Source of the DNA: Peromyscus leucopus
Lineage: Eukaryota > Chordata > Mammalia > Rodentia > Cricetidae
NCBI RefSeq assembly: GCF_004664715.2
Contig: NC_051069.1
Location: 71,880,647 to 71,944,646 of the forward strand
Direction: 5' to 3'
DNA: 64,000 bases
Positions 42,727 to 62,765 of this stretch are shown in pieces (the first letter of the stretch is position 1; every line of letters begins with the position of its first letter). The notes under the pieces are model-generated. The model had not been told where the DNA came from. It worked only from the letters and a program-made list of their open reading frames with translations, and ran no database searches. Made by a program: the position numbers and the translations under genes.

Positions 42727-42923
42727 ATCTGTAACAGTGGTTCTCAACCTGTGGGTCATGACCCCTTTGGCAAACCTCTATCTCCAAAAATATTTACACG
42801 ATGATTCACAACAGTAGTAAAATTGAAGTTATGAAGTAGCACAAAAAAAAATTTTATGGTTGTGGGTCAGCACTGTATTAAAGGATGGCAGCATTAGGGA
42901 GGTTGAGAACCACTGATCTAGAA
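42727..42923. mobile_element. Short hAT-type DNA transposon
   Basis: Terminal inverted repeats CAGTGGTTCTCAACCT (42735) and AGGTTGAGAACCACTG (ending 42915) bound a 181-bp element. The flanks ATCTGTAA and ATCTAGAA agree at 6 of 8 positions, fitting an old 8-bp hAT duplication. It has no transposase. Such non-autonomous elements are common in rodents. Confidence 0.85.
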
Positions 42924-43127
42924 GAAGGAAGTGAGCAACCACTGAGTTACTGTTGTGAGGAAAAGAAGAACCTGAGATGATCAAAAATTTGAAAATTAGA
43001 CCTTAAGAGAACATGAAACTTTTTTGGTATTTGTGTTAGAGGTAATTAGGAGGCCACACAGAATATGAAAAATACGTTAGAAAGAATGCTCCTTACTAAA
43101 ACTTTTTCCTGAAGGAGTATGCCGGCT

Positions 43128-43132
43128 ATTTT

Positions 43133-43187
<55 letters not shown>

Positions 43188-43189
43188 TT
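43128..43189 (+). repeat. (TTTA)n microsatellite
   Basis: About 60 bp of ATTT/TTTA repeats. Confidence 0.95.
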
Positions 43190-45300
43190 ATCAACTTGAC
43201 ACAAATTAGTCACCCAGGAAAAGGAAACCTCAACTGAGGGATTGCCTCTATCTGATTGAACTGTGGGCACTGTTTTGTGGGGAGATGCATTTTTTTTTTT
43301 CTGGCCCCTGTCCCACTGCCTAGATGCCTCCCAAACAGATCAAGCTGATCAACTGTTTCACTTATCCAGAGGGCCTGATCCAGTTGGGGGCTCCTCAGCT
43401 ATTTGTTCGTAGTTCATGTGTTTCCATTCGTTTGGCTATTTGTCCCTGTGCTTTTTCCAATCTTGGTCTCAACAATTCTCGTTCATACAAACCCTCCCCC
43501 TTTCTCACCAATTGGACTCCTGGAGCTCCACTTGGGGCCTGGCCATGGATTTCTGCATCCGGTTCCCTCAGTCATTGGATGAGGTTTCTAGCACGACAAT
43601 TAGAGTGTTTGGCCATCCTATCACCAGAGTAGGTCAGTTTGGGCTTTCTCTTGATCATTGCCAGTAGTCTATTGTGGAGGTATCTGTGGATTTCTGTGCA
43701 CCTCTCTAGCACTTTGCTTCTTCCTATATCCATGGGGTCATTTATCATGGTCTCTCTTTCCTTGTTCTCCCTCTCTGTTCTTGATCCAGCTGGGATCTCC
43801 TGCTCCCCTAAGCTCTCTTTCCCTTGAACCTTGCCCTTCATTACCCCCACTCATATCCAGGTTGTTCATGTAGATCTCATTCATTTCTCTGTCATTAGGC
43901 AATCCCTATGTCTTTCTTGGGGTCCTGTTTTCTAGATAGCCTCCCTGGAGTTGTGAGTAGCAGTCTAGTCATCTTTGTTTTACATCTAGTATCCTCCTAT
44001 GAGTGAGTACATACTATGTTTGTCTTTCTGAGTCTGCGTTACTTCACTCAGGATGATTTTTTCTAGATCCATCCATTTGCCTGCAAACCTCATGATGTCA
44101 TTGTTTTTCTCTGCTGAGTAGTATTTCATTGTATATATGTACCACATTTTATTTATCCATTCTTCAGTTGAAGGGCATCTAGGTTGTTTCCAGGTTTTGG
44201 CTATTACAAACAATGCTGATATGAACATAGCTGAGCAAGTGCCCTTGTGGTATGATTGTGCATTCCTTGGGTATATGCCCAAGAGTGGTTGGTATAGCTG
44301 GGACTTGGGGGAGATTGATTCCCAATTTTCTAAGAAAGCGCCATATTGATTTCCAAAGTGGTTGTACAAGCTTGCATTCCCACCAGCAGTGGAGGAGAGT
44401 CCCCCTAACTCAACATCCTCTCCAGCATAAGCTGTCTTCAGTGTTTTTGATCTTAGCCATTCTGACAGGTGTAAGGTGGTATCTGAGAGTTGTTTTGATT
44501 TGCATTTCCCTGATGATTAGGGATGTTGAGCAATTCCTTAAATGTTTTTCAGCCATTTGAGCTTCCTCTGTTGAGAATTCTCTTGTTTAGTTCTATAGCC
44601 CATTTCTTAATTGGACTGTTGGGCATTTTGATGTCTAATTTCTTGAGTTCTTTACAATAGCTACAAATGATATAAAATACCTTGGGTTAACACTAACCAA
44701 GCAAATGAAAGACCTATATGACAAGAACTTTAAGTCCCTGAAAAAAGAAATTGAAGATGTCAGAAAATGGAAAGATCTCCCATGCTCATGGATAGGCAGG
44801 GTTAACATAGTAAAAATGGCAATCTTACCAAAAGCAATCTACAGATTCAGTGCAATCCCCATCAGAATACCAACACAATTCTTCACAGACCTGGAAAGAA
44901 TAATACTCAACTTCATATGGAAAAACAAAAAACCCAGGATAGCCAAAAGAATCCTGTACAATAAAACAACTTCTGGAGGCATCATGATCCCTGACCTCAA
45001 GCTCTACTATAGAGCTACAGTAATTAAAAACAGCTTGGTACTGGCATTTTCTTGTTTGGACTGATATGGGAAGGTCCGGTTCAGCCCAGTCTGGATTACA
45101 CAAGAAAGCAGGTTGATCAAGTTATGGCAAGCGAGCTATTCACAGGGTTCCTCCACCGCCTCTGCTTCACTCATTTCTTGCCTCCCATCTCCTGCCTTGA
45201 CTTTCCTTAACGGTGGACTATACTCTAAGTCAAATGAACTCTTTCCCCCTCCAAGTTGCTTTTGGTCACTGTTTTATCACCACAACATAAGTCCAACAGC
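43190..45300 (+). mobile_element. Rodent repeat split by a twin-primed L1
   Basis: The repeat starts ATCAACTTGACACAAATTAG (43190), breaks at 43290, and resumes at 45044 (GCATTTTCTTGTTTGGAC), ending near 45300 (TTTTATCACCACAACATAAG). It is the same family as 22330-22725. A short GCATTTT match at both junctions (43287-43293, 45044-45050) may be the L1 target duplication. Confidence 0.7.
43291..45043 (-). mobile_element. L1 with inverted 5' part (twin priming)
   Basis: 43291-44650 is L1 on the - strand: a T run (antisense tail), 3'UTR, then the ORF2 C-terminal region (frame 43986-44369 includes W-Y-I-Y-T-M-K-Y-Y-S-A-E-K). 44651-45043 is L1 ORF2 on the + strand (frame 44705-45064 includes [12 protein letters not shown] and [12 protein letters not shown]), normally upstream of the first part. 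The 3'UTR stops about 300 bp short of that in the 4984-5722 copy. Both frames are fragments; the copy is non-functional. Confidence 0.88.
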
Positions 45301-45319
45301 TATCTAACTGGACTGAGGC

Positions 45320-45856
45320 CCATTCAACAGAAGGGAAATCATGACTGGGACTGAAACCCAAGTACTCAGGACTAGTGAAGTCAGGGATCTTAGAAGAGAA
45401 GCCACTGGTGGCACGTACTACACCAGCACAATTCCAACTACATTCTGAAACTTACGCTTCTGCCCAGAGGGAAATGCAGCTCTCGCCCTTCTTCAGAGTA
45501 GCTTCTCTTTACAGCAAGTGGAAACAGTACAGAAAATCACAACTGGACTTAAGGCAGAGGGAATAGATTATGGGGAATACAGCTCCTAAGGAGAAATCTT
45601 CAATATAACTGCACCCAATTTTCAGGGAACAATGTGGGAGAGTGAGCTCTGGAGACTGTAAGAGTCAAAGGACCAGAATGTCTACTGTGAGACTGTGTCT
45701 CCTAAAAATGGCTGCCTAAGAAAGACCTGAACAATGACAATATTAATAGATACAGTAATGTAAAAGGGAGAAAAATCTCATGGAGTCACAGTACCCCTAA
45801 ACAAAATTCTCCTTCAGGTAGAGAAGCAGAGAGAGGAAGACAGACACACAGACACA

Positions 45857-45926
<70 letters not shown>

Positions 45927-46007
45927 GAGAGGGGGGAGGGGAGGGGAGGGAGGGAGGGAGGGGGAGAGAGAGAGAGAGAGAGGGAGAGAGGAGGGAGGGG
46001 GAGGGAG

Positions 46008-46073
<66 letters not shown>

Positions 46074-46350
46074 ATTAGCCTCTCTCAGGGACCAGCCTCC
46101 TAATTGGTTATCCAATACAAAATGGTCAGCCCTGAAACGATACACACACAAACAGAAATTAAACTTAGCAGTTTATATTTATGTGTATATCTATGTTTTT
46201 ATGTAACAATAATAAATAAAAAGAGGCCATCAATTTTTGGGATGGGGTAAACGTGGGGAGGGTTGAAGGGAAGAGACATAGGAAGGGTTGGAGAGAAAAG
46301 AGAAAGAGGAAATGATAAAACTATATTTTAATTAAAATGTTAAAAATAAT
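45320..46350 (+). mobile_element. L1 (Lx-type) 3'UTR containing a long GA tract
   Basis: The ending (GGGATGGGGTAAACGTGGGG, GGTTGGAGAGAAAAGAG, AAAACTATATTTTAATTAAA) resembles Lx 3'UTR ends on the + strand. The earlier part (45320-45850) is plausibly its upstream 3'UTR. A GA-rich tract occupies 45860-46071. Confidence 0.5.
45860..46071 (+). repeat. (GA)n polypurine tract with GGGA blocks
   Basis: About 210 bp purely of A and G on the + strand: GA repeats at both ends with GGGGAGGGG-type blocks between (45923-46017). Capable in principle of triplex (H-DNA) and G-quadruplex structure. Confidence 0.97.
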
Positions 46351-46769
46351 TAGAGAGGCTAACCCAAAGAAAATCTTTTCTGGAAATGAATTTTAACTTT
46401 GAAGATTAGCCATTATTTGAGTTTTGGTATTATGACATCCAACATATTAAATAACTTGCTCTAGCAGCCATTTCTTCTGAGGAACAGTGCTTCCCAGGCT
46501 GCAAAGATCTAGCCCCACAAACTCTGACATTTCTGTGCTGACTTCAGCAGAGCTCTTTTGCCTATAATTCCATTTCTAGTATGCATTACTTGATTACTTG
46601 TAAACAATTCATTTGCTACAACATTCCAAAAAAAAAAATAGAACATGGCACAGAAATACAGAATTAGTTGCAACATCTCCAATAAATAGTCCATTTCCTT
46701 TCTCAAGTGACTGTATTACGTAGGCAACGACAATAAATTTTGTAGGTGCCAATTTAAATAATAGCCATT
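46351..46769. other. Intergenic DNA, nothing recognised
   Basis: No frame or element that I can name. Confidence 0.4.
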
Positions 46770-46959
46770 AAATTTTAGGTTTTTTGTTGTTGTTGTTTTG
46801 TTTCTTGAGACAGGGTTTCTCTGTGTAGTTTTGATGCCTGTCTTGGATCTCACTCTGTAGACCAGGATGGCCTCGAATTCAGAGATCCACTTGCCTATGC
46901 CTCTCGAATGCTGGGATTAAAGGCATGTGCCACCACCACCCAGCAAATTTTAGGTTTTT
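46770..46959 (-). mobile_element. B1 SINE, antisense, 15-bp target duplication
   Basis: B1 body 46785-46944 (GAGACAGGGTTTCTCTGTG ... GCTGGGATTAAAGGCATG). AAATTTTAGGTTTTT is perfect on both sides (46770-46784, 46945-46959). Confidence 0.95.
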
Positions 46960-49900
46960 ATAACCTAGATATTACAGGCAGAACTGTTATCAAACTGTCA
47001 TCAAATAAACTTTTGTCCACATCACATGGACTCTGAATAGCAGGCTGAAGGCAATCCATTGAATTATAAATATCTGAAATTGGCAGAGATTCAAAGCCAG
47101 AAACTGAAAAAGGTGGCAATCCCACAAAAGAGCAAGACCTCATGATTCAAGTAAAGCCAGGGCCTTAAGATAGGAAAACATGTTGTGTGTGGCAGAATTC
47201 CATTTTCACGGAGCTAGTTACTAGACCAGAAACCCAGAAGCCGCCTTCTGAATCTCATGAGCAGATGCACATGTCCTCTAGACTGTGCCTGGCCAAAGAA
47301 TACCTGAGGGTTTTTAAGTAGGTATACATCTGAAATACAAGTAACTCCTGCCAAGAGTTGGACCAGCAGCTCTAACAAACCTTCCTCATGTAAGGGCAGG
47401 TAAAAACACTCCCCAACCATTCTCCTTCTTCATATGGGGGCTGACTTTACAGTCACACTAACAGATCTCATAGTCTCCGGAGTCTCATGTCTTTCATAGG
47501 TATCCTTTAAAATCTTTAAACATTTAATTTCATCTTGGCATCTGCTTTTTAAAGATGACAGATTAACCCATAAATATAGTATGATCCATTCCAAATGCAT
47601 GAAGTTTTGTTAATTCTAGATTAGAAAATGACCATTGGCAAAGGAAAGGAAGGTATTCTTGGTTTGGCCTTTATAGTAAGACCCAACATCAGAACCACCT
47701 CTAGAGCACAATGCACAAGTACAAGTCACTATCCAGCCAGCTCCTTTGATGGGAGTATAAATTCCTTAATCTGTTTTCTCTAATGCAACACAACTGTACT
47801 GACCTCTTGGAAGTTGTGAAAACCAACTGAACTCCATAAAAATGCAGACTAGTGTCGAATGTATCCTTATTATCAATGAGTTTGGCACTGGAGAAAAGCC
47901 TGGCAAGAGATCTAGGACAGAAACTATACATCTGACTGAAAAACAAAAGCAAAACAAAAACCCAGAAAAGATTGGCTAGAGAAATTGACCAAATCTGTCC
48001 ATTTAGCTAATATGATTACATCATTTGCTTCACAATTTGCTGTTTTTAAGATGTCATTAATTATACTTTGTCAGTGAATTAGCATTACTCCATTTTGTTT
48101 AAAAAAAAAGCTACTTTTCACTACTATGGGAATTTAATTAAGAGTTGGTTCTCCAATAGTAATGACAGAAATACCTCTAAATTTTGCAAGTGTTTTGAAC
48201 TAAGTGACAGCGATTGCTACAGGAATTAATTACCAGGCTCAATATAAAAGCCAAATAGGAACCTCAGGAACGAAGACGAAGTGATGATCCTATTCTACGA
48301 AGCAGGTGTGTTTAGTCCAGTAATCTTACCTTCTGAGCACTTGCTGCACTTTGCAGTTTGTTTCTAAACTTTGTGTAAAGACAGCACCCTTTTCACGCAC
48401 AGGTCTTTTTCCACCAGTCGATTAACTAAATGATCAGCTCGTGCCTTCACTGAGATTTCTCTGAATCTTTGGAGCTTAAATAACTTACCAAACCCAACTC
48501 TTGACTGTGGATACTGGTTCTGGTGCATCACTACCCACCTCAGTGCTGATGCAGGTTACTTGAGCCATCACTTCCTGCTTGTGTAGAAACCAGTTAGCTA
48601 CACGAGGTGAAACTTGAGTCTTCTTTGAACATTCAGCCCTGGTCATGCACATGACATTCTAAACTCTCTAAAATACACGGGAATTTTCCAAAGTCTTTAT
48701 TCATTCATGCAGGTTTTTAGCTTTGTTTTTCCCATAGCTTGTACTTTGTGCTAGGGCTGCTGTGGCAAATGGATCTGCTTTTAAATGCTTTGGAATGCAT
48801 CACACCTGGAGGAGCAATTCAGCCCCAAGTTAGTTCCAAATAGGAAAAAACAAAGATAAACCCCTGAGCCACTAGTTAGGTCAAACACAGTTTTTGAGAA
48901 CAGAACCTGTAAGGCTTTCTTAGTACCAAGAATGCAGGCTGTACATTCATGATAGGAAGCTGGGGATGGTAGGCAAATGAATTAAAATACTCTGACACTC
49001 TAGGAATTAAGCAGCTTCTACCAGGTGATTAATTTTCCTTTCTCACAAGTCTAGATCCTAAATTTATAAAAATTAAAACTTCAGGATGTTTTACATTAAA
49101 ACTACCATTGAGATTCTGCTTGGAAAATGAGATTCTTTACTGTTTTTAATCAATAGTAAACAACAATTTACAGCAGTTATTACAATATATTGTAACAGCA
49201 CATCAAAACTTCAAAGATTCAGTAAATGTCACACTGCAATTTAGCTATGACAGTCTGCTTCGTGGTCTACATCAAACGGTAAATTTAAGACCTAGATACG
49301 AAGGTCAAGCTTTAGATGCGACTAAGATAGGCTATTTGGATTGAATTACACTTTAAAGATGGAATCCAGTTTTACAATGAAGATCCGACACGAAATGTCC
49401 TGGCTAGGTTACTTACTCCTTCACTGTCTGGAATTTTCCAATCTGAAGACCAGGGCTTCCATTGCACCATGTTTAGCATGTTTTATTGGCCCAAGATATT
49501 AATGAATTGGATCTTCCCTACAACTCTTTTCCTTAAATGGTAACCAACATATGGTAAACCAGAACTACAAGGTCTTACAATTAAGCTTAGTCAGGGGCTT
49601 TGTGGCCTTTAATCTTACTGTTCTTAAATACCAGGAAAACCTAGATCATAAAATTGATGTTATGACGAAAGAAATCAGTTCAAAGTAATGGTTTTGAACT
49701 AATTTTTCTTTGCTGGTTTTTCTAGGTATATATCAGGTGCATCAGTATCATTTAAAAAGAAAATATACCTGAAAATCATTACTTGTTTCAACTTAGAAAT
49801 TTATTTACATGAAATAATTTAAATGCAATTTCTTAGAGAGAATGATTAGTAACACAAATTACCACTATGTTTAAACTTAACTTTAAAGTCTTACATATAA

Positions 49901-50239
49901 TTCCATATAATATTCATCCTAAAATTGGAGATTCTTAGAGTTCTTAAATATGTATGCCAACCTAAAAGATCTGTAGGAAAAAGATTAAAAAATAGCAAAT
50001 TTTTGTTGTTTTGAGACAGGGTCTTTTGTAACCCAGACTGGCTTTGAAATCTTGATCCTCTGGGATTAAAAACTTGTTACCACCATGCCAAGCTGTAAAA
50101 CAGCATTCTTACAGATCTGTACAAATACCTTTACAAAACTTCAGCTTTAAGTAAATGTTTATGCAAAATGTTCCCTTGTCATGTAGCCCTCATAAAAACA
50201 CCAAAATACTTAATTATCATCAATGCAGTAACTTATATA
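46960..50239. other. Intergenic DNA beyond the PHIP 3' end
   Basis: Apart from a degenerate antisense B1 (50005-50096) this is repeat-poor AT-rich sequence without coding exons on either strand that I recognise. It may include an extended PHIP 3'UTR, since another AATAAA (antisense TTTATT) occurs near 49799. Confidence 0.45.
50005..50096 (-). mobile_element. Degenerate B1-like SINE, antisense
   Basis: TTTTGAGACAGGGTCTTTTG, GTAACCCAGACTGGC and CTGGGATTAAAAACTTG; truncated and diverged. Confidence 0.65.
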
Positions 50240-53200
50240 CAACAAGCCAATAAAACTGTTTATTTAAATAGACACAGAAAGGCAAATGAGTCTTTATTTT
50301 TAACCTTTAGTCACTCTGGAATCACATTAGGTGTTTGAAATCTTTGATAGTGATTTTAACATTTCACAACTAGACAGAACAATGGAACCTCTAATGAACT
50401 AGAATTTACATAATGGCTTCTATATCACAATCACTTTGGTAAGTTGCCTACTGAGTATGTACCAAGTGCTTTATGGTGTCCAGAACTAACTAAAACAAAC
50501 AAAAGAGCAAAGAAATCATGAGGCTCTACAAAATGGCTTAGAAAAACAAGTTTTCTATTTATTTAAAAATAAGTTTATAGTTACTACATTGCAGGGACAG
50601 GAATTCTTACACATACATTCTAGTTTGTATAAAAGGATTCCAAGAATTATGCATCAAAACTAACATAGAAAGTGTCCACGTAACAGTAAAGAAAGGTCCA
50701 ATCAATATGTACAAAAAGAAAGGGCCTGCTACCGCGGTGCAAGACTGCCGTTTATGACATGATACTCCAGGTCTAGAAGAAATAAAACAAAAACATCAAT
50801 AAAGCTAAATAATTTTTCAAAACTCTGTCACTTATTACATACAACAGATTTGCTTGTGTTTAACATTGCTTTCTGTACAAAATAAACATAATTTTAATTT
50901 GAAATGTGTCAGTTACAACTTTAACCCTTTAGGTCAGTTGCTTTTCAAAACTTGAGCTATGTCCTACACATCTAAATATCCCATGGCGGGATTTAGTAGT
51001 TTTCTTAATAACTTTTTAAGATCTGTCTCTTCTTGCAGTTTCAATATGGTCTAAAATGTAACATTGTATCTTATTTTTTAATTTATTGTTGTGATAAATC
51101 AACACCCACATCCTTGAAAGTAATCAGCATGTGTGTGCATCTATCTGCTTTGTAAGTGCATGTACTATAATACAATCCTGAACCTATCTTCTTAGCTCTT
51201 TAAATGTAGAAACTCATCCATATACTACTATGTATTTGGTTTGTGCCATAAAAGATTAATTTCCTGATATTTTTATCTGCATTAAAAGTTTTTCAAAAGA
51301 GAGCTATTGAAACTAAAAAATATATTTATAGCTCAGATAGTCTACTCACTGTAATGTGTGCAGGGTCACCTCCAGAGCGCTCACAGTGGTACTTACAGTC
51401 TTCTGACTCAATCTGACCTCTTCCTGGGGTACTGTACATAGTTCAAAATGACTTTTCATTTGGAGCACTTTGATAAGTATAATTAAAAACAAAAGTTTCT
51501 TAGTAGATGCATAAATTTTAGTTCAAGTCATCCAGAAATCAGGGGAACTAGGGAAAGTCTGCACTTTTTTTTTTTGATGGAAACAAAAGGTGTACTTTAA
51601 TTTTAACATAAGACAACTTATTACCAAATCAAGGTACTATTGTTAACAGTATCTTCTAAATAAATAGGGAGTAATGCATTCTAGACACAAGAAATTCCCC
51701 CCCAACCCTGTTCTCATTTTTAAAATACTACACTCCCAGCATATAGGATAAACATTGATAATAGCCCTTTCATCACTCAAGTACCTTGGTCCTTTCAACC
51801 TACTCAAAATGAACTTCCGGTGAACAAAATATTAAAAATCAGTTTGTTTTCTTTAGAGAGAAAGCTTAAAACCAGTTCCTTTCAACTTAACATTTGAGAC
51901 AAATTTATAGAAAGCTATGATGTATAAAACGGAATGTCAAAATTAAACACTGCCTACTGAAATTAACCATGCAAATGCTAACATCTCACAGGGCCCAAAT
52001 TTTATTTCAATACACCTATGAAGGTATCTGGTTAATCTACAACGCTACAGCTAAGGGACACTTCTGTTAACAGTTCTATGGTAAGGGAATGTTTGCTGTT
52101 CAGGGTCCTACATAATTAATTTCCAAGTGAAACTGATTCCAGTCAATCTCTTCTGTCTGACGTGGCCTAATCACCCAACAAATTTTCTACAGTTATTCTA
52201 ACTATAGTAAGACAGTTCTATTGTAATCCACCAGTCTTTCGAGTTGGAGTGATACAATGCAGTAAATACAATGGCAATAAGGCCCTTAATCTTCAGTTTA
52301 TACTTATATGTAGAAGACAGATTGCTCTAGAGAAGGCTGTGAAGGGGGATATTTTAAGAACCTACATATCTACTTCCAAAGGCTGATAGATTATATTTAA
52401 AAGGAGTCTAAATAAACTACCCTGTGACAACATTTAGAAGTCTTTTAAACTCAGGTTTTGTGAAGTCAGAATAACATAAAAGAACAAAATTAGGTATATA
52501 AACTGATTTTGGGGATGTTGCTGCTGCTGTAGCCCTAGTCTTAAAAGTTGGTTTGTAGCTAAAGATAACTTTGAACTCCTGATGTTCCTGCCTCCATCTC
52601 TCAAATGCTGAGATTACCAGTGTGCACCACTGAGCTCAGCCTGAAAATTGATTTTTTTTATGTTCTATGCACATACCAATTTTTATTTCTGAAAGTTTCC
52701 ATAAACTTGATATTTTTCTTATTGCTTAACTAAGACAAGTGCCAACAATTCCTTCTGGTCTATAAACAGTACATACATTGATGTTACTATCTCAAAGGAG
52801 ACTTTTCCAAGTGGTAAAACCCAAAACATGATGACTTAAATTTCTTAATTCAACTTTTGCAATCTACAGAAGCTAAATTATAAAAATATAAAATCTGTAT
52901 CTGGTATTAATATATCTTAAGTGTTTCAGTTACAAATAATCTGATGCAAGTCATTCTGCTTTACTAAGAAACCAGTGTCTGAAAAAATGTCCAAACATGG
53001 TCATAAATATACAGCATCTTTAAAACAGAAATAATGTATTTCTTTGTTGTAGGAAAGATGGAAATACTTATTTCACTGCTTAGAAGTTGGAACTATCTGT
53101 GTACCATTCAAGAGGTCCTCCACACTAAGACTGTGTGCGCTTCCTTTTACTGAGCACATCTTACATCTACATTTTTTTTATAAAAATGGATTTTAGTCTA

Positions 53201-55425
53201 TTTTTCTAATACAATGCAGATAACATCAGGAAATTACATTTTTTTCAAATAGATTCCCTTCAAAAGCAACTAGTTACTTTAATGACTTAAAATTTCCAAC
53301 ATACACACTATCATTTTCAGTAACGGTGAAATTGACTCATTTTTCTATATAACATGTCATCCATTTCTGCATTATGAAGAGTTAACTACTTAACTTTAAT
53401 TATATAGTTCAATATATTTGTTAGAAAAAAATAAATGTACAAAAACCTAAAAATTTTGAAATTAGTTTTTTAACTGTAAAATCACAGCAATCCAGTCAGG
53501 ATCTGGAAAATGGTTCACTTAGTTTCACTGGAGGGTTTCTGTACAAATTTCGTTATAAATGATCTAAAAAGCCCAAATGCATCACTTTTCATTCTTCAAG
53601 ACAGTTAACATTTGTCCTTATTGGAAACAAGGAAATAATTATATAATCTAATTATATATTTTGCCAAGGTTCAATTAAGGACTTTATTCTCTACATCAGG
53701 ATCATTCATGCTGATACATATTTTTCCCATCCTTTCTTTTTAAAAATGTAGTATCTGAAAATTTTGGTTACATTTTTGTACCATATCAGTCCTCAGAAAA
53801 TACTACATTCTTAAAACTTAAAAGAAAAAAAGTAATTTTAAACAATAGAAATGGCATTTATGTTGGTTTTCAAGGTATAAAATAACTAATGTACCATAAA
53901 GAAATAAATAACTGCTTTCCTTTTCCATAGCAGTACATATAGTAATACATTCTCCTAAGTCATATAGTTATCATTTACAATAGACAACTTAATTTTACTA
54001 ATGATGCAAAAAAATAATAGAATACAAGGCACAATCATTAAATGGGCGTTTCTCTTTAGAGTGTATATTGAGATACCAGCGTGATAAGGATACCGTAAAA
54101 AGTGCAGAAAAAACACAATGTGCAATGAGACCACTGTATAAAACATGATTGCATAAAAAGTGATTTGGCCTATTTTTAACTTTTAATAGTTGAAAATAAC
54201 CAATCTTTTCCTTAAAATTAAACTATAAAGTATGACATTTTAAAATTGTTTTTATTCTACTACTATCTAAAAAATCCTGAAAAAAGAATTTATACCTGGG
54301 TAATAGTATGCGTTTGTATATCTATTCAATCACACCCATTTATCAATATACACACGCACACAGACATGGTTCTTTGTAAGTCATTTTAGCCTATTGGATA
54401 TGTCTGAAATTTTAAAATGACATTAATCCAGATCAAGTAAACATCAAATTCCATACTTTTTTTCCTGTATTTTCCTTGAATCCTTTAACCACTTAAACAT
54501 TGTCTCTAAGATATCTCTGTCAAAGGACCCACCAGTGCATTATTTTCCTACTATTAGTACCAAAAAAAAGAAAGAAAAAAAAGAAAGAAAAAAGATACAA
54601 CTCAGCATAATTCTGTAATCACTTGCTCTTTAGAATATATAGCTTTTCCAGTATTGAAAAGTGTATGCTGTCCTGACAGTCAAAAACAGGCTTTCCACTG
54701 CACTGATTCTCAGTCTTTGGCACAATAAACAGAGATAGAGTGACTGATACAAGAATCAAGGTCTGAAAAATTAGACAGTCAACGTTTTCCAATGTGGATA
54801 TGTTTCCTTTGCATCAATACATTTTCTCCTTAAGTTTGGCAGAAATGGAGTAAAACAAAAAGCTTCCTCTAGATGTTCTGTAGTTGAACACCCTACAACT
54901 AACACTTCCAGGTTAACAAATGGTGGGGTCTTCAAAGTTAGCTTTAGAGGAAACGTTTCTTAATGTACTGCTACTCTGTGTAACATCTTTCTTCCTAAGG
55001 GCATGACTTCTGTATCAGTAAAAATGTATCTTACTTGATCAAAAATAATTCAATTTACCAGGAAACATTCTATCACTAGGAATACTATGCTTCAAGAGTG
55101 TAGCAGAGCTGTCTCTTCCATAAATAAATCAGGAATTTATAACAGGTCCTCAATTTCAAACAGTGAATGAAATGAATGTGGAAATGAATAACCTACCTAA
55201 GGGCAATAAATAGCAAACATTTGAAATATATATGTATATAGATTTTCTTTTTCATTCAAAGACGTAAATTATTTTCTAAATTTGTTTGTTTGTCTCCTTT
55301 TTTCCCAAGTCAAATTGTAACATTCCCTAATCCCTCATAGCAGCCAGGAAGCAGAAACCTTAGTTCTACTTACTCCTTAACTGTACCTGCTTCATAGACT
55401 CTGAAGTACAATATTTTGCTTCAAG
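50240..55425 (-). other. PHIP: PHIP 3'UTR (about 5.2 kb)
   Basis: Follows the PHIP stop without a clear splice donor. It is AT-rich and nearly free of SINEs and LTRs, against many in the flanks, which fits constraint on transcribed sequence; one old antisense B1-like copy lies at 52520-52641. Candidate AATAAA signals (antisense TTTATT) are at 50558-50563, 50293-50298 and 50259-50264; the last is followed on the - strand by GT/T-rich sequence, so the end is placed near 50240. Two Pumilio-type TGTANATA elements are close to it (antisense at 50706-50713 and 50234-50241). Confidence 0.6.
52520..52641 (-). mobile_element. Old B1-like SINE within the PHIP 3'UTR
   Basis: CTTTGAACTCCTGATGTTCC, TCAAATGCTGAGATTACCAG and GTGTGCACCACTGAGC. 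In sense orientation relative to PHIP. Confidence 0.6.

Positions 55426-62765
<7,340 letters not shown>

Noticed and set aside
43986..44369. 127-codon antisense frame
   Set aside because: It is the L1 ORF2 C-terminus of the same insertion.
44705..45064. 119-codon frame that looks like a clean protein
   Set aside because: It is an L1 ORF2 reverse-transcriptase C-terminal fragment, part of a twin-primed insertion, not a host gene.
48000..50200. Possible extra gene between IRAK1BP1 and PHIP
   Set aside because: No splice-bounded conserved reading frames on either strand; more likely intergenic or extended 3'UTR.
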